A stretch of DNA of 64,000 bases from NCBI GenBank assembly GCA_035535035.1, contig DATLQW010000073.1:46558-110557 (forward strand), given 5' to 3'. A model generated the notes under the pieces. That model had not been told where the DNA came from, ran no database searches, and was given only the letters and a program-made list of their open reading frames with translations. Position 1 is the stretch's first letter, and every line of letters begins with the position of its first letter. Below are positions 34,773 to 43,442 of the stretch, piece after piece. This DNA comes from JASHVB01 sp035535035. Its GTDB lineage: Bacteria > Pseudomonadota > Alphaproteobacteria > Acetobacterales > Acetobacteraceae. The position numbers and the translations under genes were made by a program.

Positions 34773-35786
34773 TCACCCCGCCGTCAACTCGAACCCGGAC
34801 GCTTGCGCGCTCTGCGTCACCGCGACGCTTTGCGCGAAGTCGTCGCGCCGGGCCGCGTTGCTGCCGGCGAGCGTGCGCACGTCGCCACCGTTGCTGCGCG
34901 CCACGGACGACACGATGCTGACGGAGCGGCGTGCTCCCGGCGATTGCAGATCGCTCGCCGCGAGATAGCCGCGTGAACCGTTGGGCGTCTCCACCAGCGC
35001 ATAGCCATTGCGGCCCCCGGTCACCTGCACCCGTTCGTGCGGGTGCAACCGGGCGATATCGGGAGCGGATGGGTCGGGCCGAATCTTCAGCGCAGCCGAC
35101 CTGCGCAACACCGCCGGCTGTGGCGCCACTGCCGGCGGCCGGGGCGCCGGTCCCGGTCCCACATTGCTCACGGCCACCTGGAATTGTTGGCCGCGATCCT
35201 GGATCTGCCGGCTGATCAACTGCGCCAGTTGCAGGTCGCGCCGCGCGCGGTCGCGGACCTGGTCCATCGCCGCCTCGGCCTGTGCGCGGCCGATGCGGCC
35301 GGCGTGGTAGTCGGCGCGGATTGTCTGCGCCTGGCGGAACCGGCAGTCGGTCAACTCGTCGAAGGCAAGTTGGGTCTTGTCGATCTGCGCATTCTCCCGC
35401 TCCAGGTCGGAACTGACCCGCTGGTACAGCGCCGCCTGGTCCATCTGCTGCTGCTGCAGTGCCGACCAGTATGCCGTGGTGCCGCCGGCCACGCCGCCGG
35501 CCAGGGCGCCCAACGCCGCGCCCCGCCAACTGCCGCTGATCAGGCCGCCGAGCGCCGCCCCGCCCAGAGCGCCGATCGCGGCCCCGGTGACAATCTGCGC
35601 CCCAAAGAAGTTCCCGGTGGAATCCAGCGCAACGAGATAGGTGCGGCACGCATCGGTGCCGTCATCCGGGCCGATGCGTTGTGCCTGCGTGGAGAACTGG
35701 CCAGGCGCACAGCCGGCCAAAAGGCCGGTGAGGGCCACGGCGGAGACGCAACGCCGAGCCCAACCAGCAAGCCGCGATCTCCGCAT
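34773..35786 (-). CDS. lipoprotein with glycine-zipper and SH3-like domain
   Basis: The 337-residue protein starts with a lipoprotein signal, AVALTGLLAGCAPGQFS, with the lipobox Cys at about residue 26. Next comes a glycine-zipper membrane segment (GAAIGALGGAALGGLISGSW and ALAGGVAGGTTAY). A helical region is followed near the C-terminus by an SH3-like domain (SAALKIRPDPSAPDIARLH, VTGGRNGYALVETPNGSRGY). It is likely inserted in the envelope and may bind peptidoglycan or proteins. Its place before the caspase gene suggests a partner or anchor for the exported peptidase; that link is inference. Confidence 0.75.
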   Translation of the reverse strand: MRRSRLAGWARRCVSAVALTGLLAGCAPGQFSTQAQRIGPDDGTDACRTYLVALDSTGNFFGAQIVTGAAIGALGGAALGGLISGSWRGAALGALAGGVAGGTTAYWSALQQQQMDQAALYQRVSSDLERENAQIDKTQLAFDELTDCRFRQAQTIRADYHAGRIGRAQAEAAMDQVRDRARRDLQLAQLISRQIQDRGQQFQVAVSNVGPGPAPRPPAVAPQPAVLRRSAALKIRPDPSAPDIARLHPHERVQVTGGRNGYALVETPNGSRGYLAASDLQSPGARRSVSIVSSVARSNGGDVRTLAGSNAARRDDFAQSVAVTQSAQASGFELTAG

Positions 35787-36289
35787 GGTGTTCCCCCACC
35801 GGTCGTTACCGGGCGACTGCGCGCAATTGTTTACCTACAGAAACCACGATTGTATGCACATTTCCGCGAGGAACTGTAAGCCCAACCCGCGGAATTTTTG
35901 TGGCCTGCGGGATTCGACGAACCGGGGCGCCATGCCGGCGAAGACGCCGGTTTATCAGTCCCTTCGGAAGTCGCCGATGCGGGCTCGTGCCGTACGCCGG
36001 AAGTTCGATCGCCATGCTCTACACGGACACGCTTGACAGGGACACGTCGCCTCCCCGGCCGCGCGTCCCCAAGGCGCGGCGCCCGGTCCATTCGCCGAGT
36101 GTGGCCATTCGGACGCACCCGCCGCGGACGCTCCCGCTATGGAGTCGCCCCTTCCCGGCCGCGCCGGCAATCGGTTTGGGGCGGCCGAGCGAGGTCGGGG
36201 ATGCTCCGGTCGCATCCGTCATCCGGGCGGCTCCGCCGAAGCGAGGTCGCGCACCTACCGCGATGCGACGGTCCTGCCCGCCGGCACCC
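35787..36289. other. intergenic region upstream of the lipoprotein gene
   Basis: About 500 bases separate the lipoprotein gene from the agmatinase-family gene, both on the minus strand. An AT-richer stretch at 35820-35885 is the likely lipoprotein-caspase promoter. The remainder is GC-rich, with an inverted CCGGCG/CGCCGG near 35936-35951. I see no gene there. Confidence 0.35.
35849..35879 (-). promoter_or_regulatory. possible promoter of the lipoprotein-caspase unit
   Basis: On the minus strand a TTACAG (35879-35874) and a TACAAT (35854-35849) are 19 bases apart, about 60 bases before the lipoprotein start. The -10 element is a near match; the spacing is slightly long. Confidence 0.3.
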
Positions 36290-37282
36290 TCAACCCCGCG
36301 CCGGCCGCCCTTGCCAGGCCTCAACCAGCAGACACAGGATCTCGAACAGCACCGACGCCCCGTTGAAGGCGGTGAGCCCGCCCACGTCGAACGGCGGCGA
36401 CACCTCCACCAGGTCGCCGCCCACGAAGTCGATGCCGCGCAACGCGCGGAGCAGTCGCAGCGCCTCGAGCGCGGTGATGCCGCCGGCTTCCGGCGTGCCG
36501 GTGCCGGGCGCCTGCGACGGGTCCAGGCTGTCGATGTCGAAGGTCAGGTAGGCCGGGCCGCTGCCGACCACGCGCCGCGCCTCCTCCGCGGCGAAGCGCC
36601 AGCCGCGGTCGGCGAACTCGTCCATCGGCAGCACCCGCATGCCGCTGCGCTGGCTAAATCCCCACATGTCCGGGTCGTTGGTGGTGCCGCGGATGCCGAT
36701 CTGGATGACCCGCGCGGGGTCCAGCACCCCTTCCTCCACCGCGCGGCGGAACGGCGCGCCGTGATGGAAACGCGAGCCCATGTAGTCGTCTCCGGTGTCG
36801 CAATGCGCGTCGATGTGCACCATGCCGACCGGTCCGGCGCCCCCGACGGCGCCCCCGACGGCGCGCAGGATCGGCAGGCTGATCGAATGGTCGCCGCCCA
36901 CCGACAGCGGCACCACGCCGGCGCCCACCACCCGCCGGTAGAACACCGCGATCTCCTCCAGCGCGGTTTCCAGCGCGAAGGGTTGTTCCAGCCAGCAATC
37001 GCCCAGGTCGCGCACCCGCGCCGAGGCAAACGGCGCGACGCCGGTCGCGGCGTTGATCCGCCGTAGCAGCGCCGATTGCTCGCGCACCGCCCGCGGACCG
37101 TGCCGGGCGCCGGAGCGGTTGGTCACCCCGCCGTCGAACGGCACGCCGATCAGGCCGATATCGGTCTCGGCAAGGGCCTGGCTGGGCGGCGCGCGGAAGA
37201 AGCTGGCGATGCCGGTATAGCGCGGCTGCGCCTGCGGATCGGCCAGGTCGTGATAGCGGACCGGCGGCTTCAGGTTTTCCAT
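36290..37282 (-). CDS. agmatinase/arginase family ureohydrolase
   Basis: The 330-residue protein has all metal-binding motifs of ureohydrolases: VGGDHSISLP, VHIDAHCDTGDDY and FDIDSLDPSQAPG, each supplying Mn ligands. It begins MENLKPPVRYHDLADPQAQP. By length and by the family's early GVPFDGGVTNRSGARHGP it fits agmatinase or guanidinobutyrase, which hydrolyse agmatine or guanidinobutyrate to urea; the exact substrate is open. GAGGAGGG lies directly before ATG 37282; further upstream the open frame is Arg/Pro-rich and not homologous. Confidence 0.9.
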   Translation of the reverse strand: MENLKPPVRYHDLADPQAQPRYTGIASFFRAPPSQALAETDIGLIGVPFDGGVTNRSGARHGPRAVREQSALLRRINAATGVAPFASARVRDLGDCWLEQPFALETALEEIAVFYRRVVGAGVVPLSVGGDHSISLPILRAVGGAVGGAGPVGMVHIDAHCDTGDDYMGSRFHHGAPFRRAVEEGVLDPARVIQIGIRGTTNDPDMWGFSQRSGMRVLPMDEFADRGWRFAAEEARRVVGSGPAYLTFDIDSLDPSQAPGTGTPEAGGITALEALRLLRALRGIDFVGGDLVEVSPPFDVGGLTAFNGASVLFEILCLLVEAWQGRPARG

Positions 37283-37484
37283 GGGACCCTCCTCGACACG
37301 CCGCGCAGTGGTAGGCGTTCGCGGTGGCGCGCCGCAACCGCGGGCGATCGCTTGCGTGGAAGGTCCGGGCTTCGGGATGGCCGCGCGGCCGACGGCCCGG
37401 CGTGGCGGCGGTCCGGGGGCGGCAGGCCGGCGTCTCACGGTGCATCGGGTGCTGCCGCCGCGCGGTGCGGGGCTGGGTGCGGCT

Positions 37485-37799
37485 TCAAAGACCGTGGGCA
37501 AATCGATGGATCTCAAGGCGAGACTTGCCGAAATTGAGCAACAGGCACAGCGGCATGCCAGTCGCCTTCAAGCCCTCGACCAGCGGATCGACGACGTACT
37601 CCCCGACAACGATGCCGTCGTAGCGAACGGCGACGCCATGCTGCGGCGCAACGGCCAGGCCGGTCTCGCGCAACTCATGGGCCAGGGCGTTCTCGTAAAC
37701 CTTCTCCAGGAATCCCGCCCCGAGCGTGTTCAGGACCCGGAATGCGCAGCCAATGATGCGCTCCGTCAGAACGTTGGTCCCGGTTTCATCTGCGTGCAT
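37485..37799 (-). pseudogene. GxxExxY family gene with internal deletion
   Basis: The 104-residue frame begins MHADETGTNVLTERIIGCAF and keeps the family signature LGAGFLEKVYENALAHEL. GIVVGEYVVDPLVEG should be followed by about 23 residues holding the nuclease-like acidic and lysine core (VELKAV). Instead the sequence jumps to LKATGMPLCLLLNFG and ends RLEIHRFAHGL. The deletion is in frame but removes the PD-(D/E)xK core, so the protein is probably inactive. The ATCTGCGTGCATC-like start context is typical of this family. Confidence 0.65.
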
Positions 37800-38297
37800 C
37801 TGTGGCTGAAAATTCTTGCCTTGCGGTACTGCCCATATCTCCGGCCCTGCGGACCGGAGACCGGATTGAACCAGCCAACGGTTACCATCCAACGAAGCAA
37901 CCCGGCCGGGCACCAGGGACGTCCCCACCCGACCGCGCGCCCACATGGGGGCGCAACCAGGCCCGACCGGCCATGCGAGCAGCCCACTGCGGCCCCGAGA
38001 CCGCAACATCCAATGACCAGCCGCCGCCGCGCCAGCGCCGAGGGCCAAAACCGCGTCTCGGCCATCACGCACGGGACCGGGCGCCGGTTCGTGGCAGCCG
38101 CGCGGCCGGCGCCGGGCACGCACGCTCCCGCGCGGCCAAAGCCTGGCCAGCCCGCCGCGATGCCGGCGCCAGCCCCGCGCCATCCCCGCCAAGATTGACG
38201 CCCCCCGGTCCCGCCCCTATAAGCCGCCGCCTGCGACGAACCGCCCGCCCAGGCGCGGCGGCGCGCGCACGCACCGCCCCGACCGGAGAATCGCCTC
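37800..38297. other. intergenic region upstream of rpmH
   Basis: This region between the broken GxxExxY gene and rpmH is 498 bases, GC-rich and Pro/Arg-biased in every frame. No gene is supported. It contains the rpmH promoter. Confidence 0.45.
38195..38223 (+). promoter_or_regulatory. sigma-70 promoter of the rpmH-rnpA operon
   Basis: TTGACG (38195-38200) and TATAAG (38218-38223) are separated by 17 bases, each matching five of six consensus positions. The start codon of rpmH is 75 bases downstream. This is the clearest vegetative promoter in the window, as expected for a ribosomal protein operon. Confidence 0.75.
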
Positions 38298-38432
38298 GTG
38301 AAGCGCACCTATCAACCGTCGAAGCTGGTCCGCAAGCGCCGGCACGGATTCCGCGCCCGCATGGCCACCGTCGGCGGCCGCAAGGTCCTGGCCAACCGGC
38401 GTGCCAAAGGCCGCAAGCGCCTGTCCGCCTGA
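38298..38432 (+). CDS. rpmH: 50S ribosomal protein L34
   Basis: The 44-residue protein is L34 (VKRTYQPSKLVRKRRHGFRA at the start), a small basic protein of the large ribosomal subunit. The match to the family is complete, with ANRRAKGRKRLSA at the end. The start is GTG, with GGAG ten bases upstream. It is followed 52 bases later by rnpA, the conserved order in bacteria. Confidence 0.95.
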   Translation: MKRTYQPSKLVRKRRHGFRARMATVGGRKVLANRRAKGRKRLSA

Positions 38433-38484
38433 GCATTGGGCAGGCCAAACCACCCCGGCCGCGGGCCAGGAGGAGGCCGTGCCC

Positions 38485-38886
38485 ATGCCGACCCGCCCCA
38501 TGCCGACCACCCCCATGCCGACCACCCCCAGGCCGACCAGCCCTGCGCCAACCACCCCCGGCCGCCTGACCCGCCGCGCCGAGTTCCTGCGCGTCGCCGC
38601 CAAGGGCCGCCGCGCGCCGATGCCCGGGCTGGTCCTGCAAGCCCTGCCCCGCGGCGACGCCGCTCCCGTCCGGCTGGGCTTTACCGTGACCAGGAAGGTC
38701 GGCAACGCCGTGATCCGCAACCGCACCCGCCGCCGTCTGAAAGAGGCCGCCCGTCTGCTGCTGCGGGACCAGCCGCTCGCCGGCGCCGACCTGGTGCTGG
38801 TCGGCCGCGCCGCCACCCGCTCACGCGAGTTTGCCGCCCTCCAGCAAGACCTGCGGCGCGCCCTGGCCAAGGCCGGCGTGCTGTGA
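38485..38886 (+). CDS. rnpA: ribonuclease P protein component
   Basis: RnpA is the protein subunit of RNase P, which matures tRNA 5' ends. The 133-residue protein has the family core: LTRRAEFLRVAAKGRRAPMP, then LGFTVTRKVGNAVIRNRTRR with the conserved RNR box. The first 25 residues, MPTRPMPTTPMPTTPRPTSP and following, are a repeat-like Pro/Thr tail not found in standard RnpA. AGGAGGAGG lies 8 bases before ATG 38485, which supports this start, although a GTG six bases earlier is in frame. It overlaps yidD by four bases. Confidence 0.92.
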   Translation: MPTRPMPTTPMPTTPRPTSPAPTTPGRLTRRAEFLRVAAKGRRAPMPGLVLQALPRGDAAPVRLGFTVTRKVGNAVIRNRTRRRLKEAARLLLRDQPLAGADLVLVGRAATRSREFAALQQDLRRALAKAGVL

Positions 38887-39146
38887 CGCCGGCGGCGCAT
38901 CTCGCGGTCGGCGCCGTCCGCGCCTATCAATGGACGATCCGGCCGGTGATCGGCGCCAACTGCCGCTTCTGGCCGAGTTGCAGCGACTATGCGATCGAGG
39001 CAGTCCGGGCGCACGGCGCCGTGCGCGGCGGTGCCCTGGCGGCGCGGCGCATCCTGCGCTGCAACCCATGGTGCGACGGCGGCTACGATCCGGTGCCGCC
39101 GGCCGCCCAGCGGGCGATGACACGCGGCGACAACACGAGGGTTTGA
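38883..39146 (+). CDS. yidD: membrane protein insertion efficiency factor YidD
   Basis: The 87-residue protein has the YidD signature GANCRFWPSCSDYAIEAVRA and RCNPWCDGGYDPVP, with four conserved Cys. It helps YidC-dependent membrane insertion in E. coli. It starts with GTG 38883 overlapping the rnpA stop (GTGA) and ends overlapping the yidC start (TGATG), so translation is coupled on both sides. The order rpmH-rnpA-yidD-yidC is conserved across bacteria. Confidence 0.94.
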   Translation: MTPAAHLAVGAVRAYQWTIRPVIGANCRFWPSCSDYAIEAVRAHGAVRGGALAARRILRCNPWCDGGYDPVPPAAQRAMTRGDNTRV

Positions 39147-40897
39147 TGGACCAGAAGCGCCTCATGCTGGCAATCGCAGTGTCGATCGCCATCCTGCTCG
39201 GCTTCCAGTTCCTGGTCGAGCCGCATCTGCCGCACCCGCCGGCACCGCCGCCCGCACACGTCGCCGGCAATCCGGCCACGCCGGCGAACTCCCCGTTCGC
39301 CCCGTCCGAAGGCTCCGCGTCCGCCGGCGCACGGGCGGCCGCGGGGACCGTACCCAAGAACGTCCCGCGGCTGAACATCGCCGCCCCGAAGCTGCGCGGT
39401 TCGGTCAGCCTGCTGGGCGCGCGGATCGACGACCTGACGCTGAACGATTATCGCGAAACCCAGGCGCCGAATTCACCGGACGTCCGGTTGCTCGAGCCGC
39501 TGTCCCGCGCCGACCCCTATTTCATCCAGTACGGCTGGGCGGATGCGCCGGGAGAGCAAGCGAAGGTGCCCGGCAACGATACCGTCTGGACGGCATCGGA
39601 CGGCACGCTCGGCGCCGGACACCCGGTCACTCTCTCCTGGAACAACGGCCAGGGCCTGACCTTCCAACTACTGCTCTCGATCGACGACGACTACATGTTC
39701 AACGTGACCCAGTCGGTGAACAACGCCACCGGCCAGCCGGTCAAGCTGTTCCCCTGGGCCCGCATCCGCCGCGACTACACGCCGAAGACCGCCGGCTATT
39801 ACATCCTGTTCGAGGGCTTGCTCGGCGTGGTGAACGGCACCCTGCACGAAACCACCTATGCCAACACCAAGTCCGAGGGAAAGAAGGCGAACGGTGTTGC
39901 CTACGACGCCAAGGCGACCGGCGGCTGGGGCGGCATCACCGACAAATACTGGCTGACCGCGCTGATCCCGGACCAGTCGCTGGCGACGAAGCTCACCTAC
40001 CGCTACATCGGCGAAGGCAGCGGCGAGTACCAGGTGGGCTACATCGCCCGGGACGCCGCCACCGTCGCCCCCGGCGCGACCGCCAGCTTGCCCTGGCACA
40101 CCTTCGCCGGCGCCAAGGTCGTCCACCTGCTGGACCGCTACGAGGCCGAGTATCGCATCCCCAATTTCGACAAGGCGGTGGATTTCGGCTGGTTCTATTT
40201 GATCACCAAGCCGATCTTCTATTGCCTGGACTGGCTGAACGGCATCCTGGGCAATTTCGGCCTGGCCATCATGGCGTTCACGCTGGGCGTCAAGCTGCTG
40301 TTTTTCCCGCTCGCCAACTATTCCTACCGCTCGATGAGCAAGATGAAATTGCTCGGGCCGAAGATGACCGCGCTGCGCGAGCGCCTGAAGGACGACCCGT
40401 CGAAGATGCAGTCCGAGATGATGGCGATGTACCGCGCCGAGAAGGTGAACCCGGCCTCGGGTTGCCTGCCGATGGTGGTGCAGATCCCGGTGTTCTTCTC
40501 GCTCTACAAGGTCATCTTCACCACGATCGAGATGCGCCAGGCGCCGTTCTTCGGCTGGATCCACGACCTGTCGCAGCCGGATCCGACCAACGTGTTCAAC
40601 CTGTTCGGACTGATCCCGTTCGATCCGGCCACCATCTCGCCCTATCTGCACCTTGGCCTCTGGCCGCTGATCATGGGCGGCACGATGTTCCTGCAGCAGA
40701 AGCTGAACCCGCCGCCGCCCGACCCGGTGCAGGCGCGGCTGTTCCAGTTCATGCCGATCATCTTCACCTTCATGCTGGCGCGCTTTCCGGCCGGGCTGGT
40801 GATCTACTGGACCTGGAACAATACGCTGTCGGTCGCCCAGCAATGGTTGATCATGCGCCGCACCCGCCTGGCGCGCCCGGGATTGGCACGTACCTGA
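39146..40897 (+). CDS. yidC: membrane protein insertase YidC
   Basis: YidC inserts proteins into the inner membrane, alone or with SecYEG. The 583-residue protein starts MDQKRLMLAIAVSIAILLGF (first membrane helix). A large periplasmic domain follows (about residues 80-350). Then come the C-terminal insertase helices with WLNGILGNFGLAIMAFTLGV, SKMKLLGPKMTALRERLK and ASGCLPMVVQIPVFFSLYKV. The length suits Gram-negative YidC. Its stop lies within the likely start region of engB. Confidence 0.96.
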   Translation: MDQKRLMLAIAVSIAILLGFQFLVEPHLPHPPAPPPAHVAGNPATPANSPFAPSEGSASAGARAAAGTVPKNVPRLNIAAPKLRGSVSLLGARIDDLTLNDYRETQAPNSPDVRLLEPLSRADPYFIQYGWADAPGEQAKVPGNDTVWTASDGTLGAGHPVTLSWNNGQGLTFQLLLSIDDDYMFNVTQSVNNATGQPVKLFPWARIRRDYTPKTAGYYILFEGLLGVVNGTLHETTYANTKSEGKKANGVAYDAKATGGWGGITDKYWLTALIPDQSLATKLTYRYIGEGSGEYQVGYIARDAATVAPGATASLPWHTFAGAKVVHLLDRYEAEYRIPNFDKAVDFGWFYLITKPIFYCLDWLNGILGNFGLAIMAFTLGVKLLFFPLANYSYRSMSKMKLLGPKMTALRERLKDDPSKMQSEMMAMYRAEKVNPASGCLPMVVQIPVFFSLYKVIFTTIEMRQAPFFGWIHDLSQPDPTNVFNLFGLIPFDPATISPYLHLGLWPLIMGGTMFLQQKLNPPPPDPVQARLFQFMPIIFTFMLARFPAGLVIYWTWNNTLSVAQQWLIMRRTRLARPGLART

Positions 40898-41559
40898 GCA
40901 CCTCCCTACAGGTTGGCGGCGATACGGACGCGGCCGATGTCGCGCTGGCCATCGAGGCCGGCCGCGTGCTGTTCGCCGGCGCGTGCCGGTTCGTGCAGGC
41001 CGCGCAGGCGCTGGATCATCTGCCGCCGCCGGCCGGGCCGGAGATCGCCTTCGCCGGCCGTTCCAATGTCGGCAAGTCGTCGCTGCTGAATGCGCTGACC
41101 GGGCGGCATGCGCTGGCCCGAGTCTCCGCCGCGCCCGGCCGCACCCGGCAGCTCAATTTCTTCGACCTGGCCGGCCGGCTGACGCTGGTCGATATGCCGG
41201 GCTACGGCTATGCGCGCGCGCCGCGGGACGTGAAGGCCGATTGGCAGGGGCTGATGTTCGACTTCCTGCGCGGCCGGCCGACATTGCGCCGCGTGATGCT
41301 GCTGCTGGACGCGCGCATCGAACTCAAGCCGGCCGATACGGCGGTGCTGGAGTTGCTCGATCGCGCCGCGGTGGCGTTCCAGCTCGTGCTGACCAAGATC
41401 GATGCGGTGAAGCCGCCGGCCCTGGCGCGCAAGCGGCAGGAGGCGGAGCGCCTGGCGCGGGCGCACCCCGCGGCGCATCCGGACGTGCTGCCGACCAGCA
41501 GCGAGACCGGTGAGGGCATGGCGGAACTACGTGCCGCGCTGGTGGGGCTGGCGTTGTAG
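40843..41559 (+). CDS. engB: ribosome biogenesis GTP-binding protein EngB (YihA/YsxC)
   Basis: EngB is a GTPase needed for 50S subunit assembly. The core is complete: P-loop FAGRSNVGKSSLLNALTG, switch I with SAAPGRTRQLNFF, DMPGYGYARAP, and G4 TKID. The start is unclear. ATG 40843 is the only ATG in frame and would overlap yidC by 55 bases, giving 238 residues. A CTG at 40894 would fit the family length better (221). ATG is given here with low certainty for the first 17 residues. Confidence 0.9.
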   Translation: MVDHAPHPPGAPGIGTYLSTSLQVGGDTDAADVALAIEAGRVLFAGACRFVQAAQALDHLPPPAGPEIAFAGRSNVGKSSLLNALTGRHALARVSAAPGRTRQLNFFDLAGRLTLVDMPGYGYARAPRDVKADWQGLMFDFLRGRPTLRRVMLLLDARIELKPADTAVLELLDRAAVAFQLVLTKIDAVKPPALARKRQEAERLARAHPAAHPDVLPTSSETGEGMAELRAALVGLAL

Positions 41560-41643
41560 CGGTTCTCCGCGACATGGCCCTGCGTTGAACTCCGCCGGTC
41601 GCCGCCATAAGCTTGGTCACTCGTGAGGGAAGGAAGCGCGCCG

Positions 41644-42450
41644 ATGCTCGGCATGGCGGGAAAGGTCGCGATCGTCACCGGCGCCGGATCGGTGGGGCCC
41701 GGCTGGGGCAACGGCAAGGCGACCGCGACACTGTTGGCCCGCCAGGGCGCGGCGGTGTTCCTGGTCGATATCAACCAGGCGGCGGCCGAGGAAACCCGTG
41801 GCATCATCGAATCCGAAGGCGGCGTCTGCGCGGTGCATTGCTGCGACATGACGCAGTCGGCCGCCGTCGCGGCGATGGTGCGGGCCTGCGTGGCGCGGTT
41901 CCAGCGGATCGACGTGCTGGTCAACAATGTCGGCGGCTCCGCACCGGGCGATCCGGTGTCGATGACCGAGGAGGTCTGGGACCGCCAGATCGACTCCAAC
42001 CTGAAGACCGCGTTCCTCGGCTGCAAATACGCCATTCCGGTGATGCTGCTGCAGGGCATGGGCGCGATCGTCAATATTTCGTCGGTTGCCGGACTGCGCA
42101 ACGACTTTGCGTCCGGCCGCACCCATGTCGGATACAGCGCGGCGAAAGCCGGGGTGATCCAGCTTGCCCGGTCCACCGCGGGTGCCTATGCGAAACAGGG
42201 CATCAGGGTGAACACCGTGGTGCCGGGCCTGATGCACACGCCGCTGGTGGCGACGCGGCTGGCGAAAACCGTCGGCAACAACGACCTCGCGGCGCTGATC
42301 GAGGCACGCCACAAAGCGGTGCCGATGGGCCGCATGGGCGACGCGTGGGACGTGGCGCATGCCGTGCTGTTCCTCGCGTCCGACGAAGCGCGCTACATCA
42401 CCGCCACTGAAATCATCGTCGATGGCGGGTTGACCGCCGCGATGCCCTGA
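41644..42450 (+). CDS. short-chain dehydrogenase/reductase
   Basis: The 268-residue protein is an SDR oxidoreductase. The cofactor loop reads VTGAGSVGPGWGNGKATATL, a longer glycine loop than the classic TGxxxGIG. The NNVGG motif is present, and the catalytic Ser-Tyr-Lys triad appears as NISSVAGLRN and HVGYSAAKAG. It starts MLGMAGKVAIVTG with GGAAGG upstream; an in-frame GTG at 41623 is less likely. A CMD-family gene follows by 24 bases on the same strand, suggesting a catabolic operon. Substrate unknown. Confidence 0.9.
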   Translation: MLGMAGKVAIVTGAGSVGPGWGNGKATATLLARQGAAVFLVDINQAAAEETRGIIESEGGVCAVHCCDMTQSAAVAAMVRACVARFQRIDVLVNNVGGSAPGDPVSMTEEVWDRQIDSNLKTAFLGCKYAIPVMLLQGMGAIVNISSVAGLRNDFASGRTHVGYSAAKAGVIQLARSTAGAYAKQGIRVNTVVPGLMHTPLVATRLAKTVGNNDLAALIEARHKAVPMGRMGDAWDVAHAVLFLASDEARYITATEIIVDGGLTAAMP

Positions 42451-42474
42451 CCACCAACATGGGAGAAGAGACCG

Positions 42475-43041
42475 ATGGCCAACGAGGGACGCCTGCCGGC
42501 GATTCCGCCGGAACAATTGACGCCGGAACAGAAGAAGGTGCTGGACGGGATCCAGTCGGGGCCGCGCGGCGCCGGCGTGCGCGGGCCGTTCCACGCATTG
42601 CTGCGCAGCCCGGAGCTGTGCGACCTGGTGCAGCGCGTCGGCGCCTATGTGCGCTACGGCACGTCCCTGCCGGCAAAGCTGAACGAGCTGGCGATCTGCA
42701 TGGCCGGCCGCAAATGGACCGCGCAATACGAGTTCTACGCGCATCGCCGGCTCGCCATCCAGGCGGGGCTGAAGCAGGAGATCACCGACGCGGTCGCCGC
42801 CGGCACCCGGCCGGCGGGCATGGATGCCGACGAGGCCGCGGTCTATGACTTCGTCACCGAACTGCTGCACTCCGGGCAGGTGTCGGACGCGAAATATGAA
42901 GGTGCCAAGCGCAGTTTTGGCGAGCGCGGCGTGATGGATCTGGTCGGCGCGGTGGGGTACTACAGCTTGGTGTCGATGGTGCTGAACGTCGCGCAGGTGC
43001 CGTTGCCGCCTGGCGAGGCGCCGCCGCTGAAGCCGCTGTAG
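42475..43041 (+). CDS. carboxymuconolactone decarboxylase family protein
   Basis: The 188-residue protein has a single CMD domain: PFHALLRSPELCDLVQRVGA and KLNELAICMAGRKWTAQYEF are typical of the family. It may be a decarboxylase of an aromatic or lactone breakdown step or a hydroperoxidase; the CxxC of AhpD is absent. GGAGAAGAG precedes the ATG. It directly follows the SDR gene, and the cupin gene on the other strand converges with it, ending four bases after. Confidence 0.85.
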   Translation: MANEGRLPAIPPEQLTPEQKKVLDGIQSGPRGAGVRGPFHALLRSPELCDLVQRVGAYVRYGTSLPAKLNELAICMAGRKWTAQYEFYAHRRLAIQAGLKQEITDAVAAGTRPAGMDADEAAVYDFVTELLHSGQVSDAKYEGAKRSFGERGVMDLVGAVGYYSLVSMVLNVAQVPLPPGEAPPLKPL

Positions 43042-43044
43042 CGC

Positions 43045-43434
43045 TCACGCCGTCGCGGACCACGGCCCTGCCACCGGCACCGCCTCGTCCTCGCCGGGCC
43101 AGGGCGGCGTGGTCACGCCGATCGCTTGCAGCGGTTCGGCCGAGTCGGAGCGAAATTGGAACGCCGTGCCGACGGGGATGGCAACGGACATCCCCGCCGC
43201 GACGTTGATGGTTGTCTGCCGGTCGCCGGCGCGCAGCCACATGCGGCCACTGCCGGCCAGGAAGTACCACAGCTCCGCAACGGTGCGGTGCGTCATCGCG
43301 CGCGAGACGGCGAACGGCGGCAGGCTGAACCGCGCCATGCTCGCGCTCGGCATGCGCACCAGCACGCGCACCGCCGAGCCGTCCGGGGCGGGAACTTCCG
43401 GCGCGTCGTCAACATGCACGACCGCGAACGTCAT
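43045..43434 (-). CDS. cupin domain protein
   Basis: The 129-residue protein has a single cupin barrel. The first motif is RAMTHRTVAELWYFLAGSGR, with His and Glu metal ligands, and the second is GMSVAIPVGTAFQFRSDS. It begins MTFAVVHVDDAPEVPAPDGS. Cupins of this size often are small-molecule dioxygenases, isomerases or sensors; the function here is open. It follows the MaoC-like gene by eight bases on the same strand, so the two are co-transcribed. Confidence 0.85.
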   Translation of the reverse strand: MTFAVVHVDDAPEVPAPDGSAVRVLVRMPSASMARFSLPPFAVSRAMTHRTVAELWYFLAGSGRMWLRAGDRQTTINVAAGMSVAIPVGTAFQFRSDSAEPLQAIGVTTPPWPGEDEAVPVAGPWSATA

Positions 43435-43442
43435 GGGCGGGT

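Noticed and set aside
36033..36061. TTGACA at 36033 as a plus-strand promoter
   Set aside because: No -10 element at 16-18 bases and no plus-strand gene follows.
37990..38190. Possible extension of the GxxExxY gene upstream to 38192
   Set aside because: The upstream codons are Arg/Gly/Ala-rich without family similarity; homology starts at MHADET.
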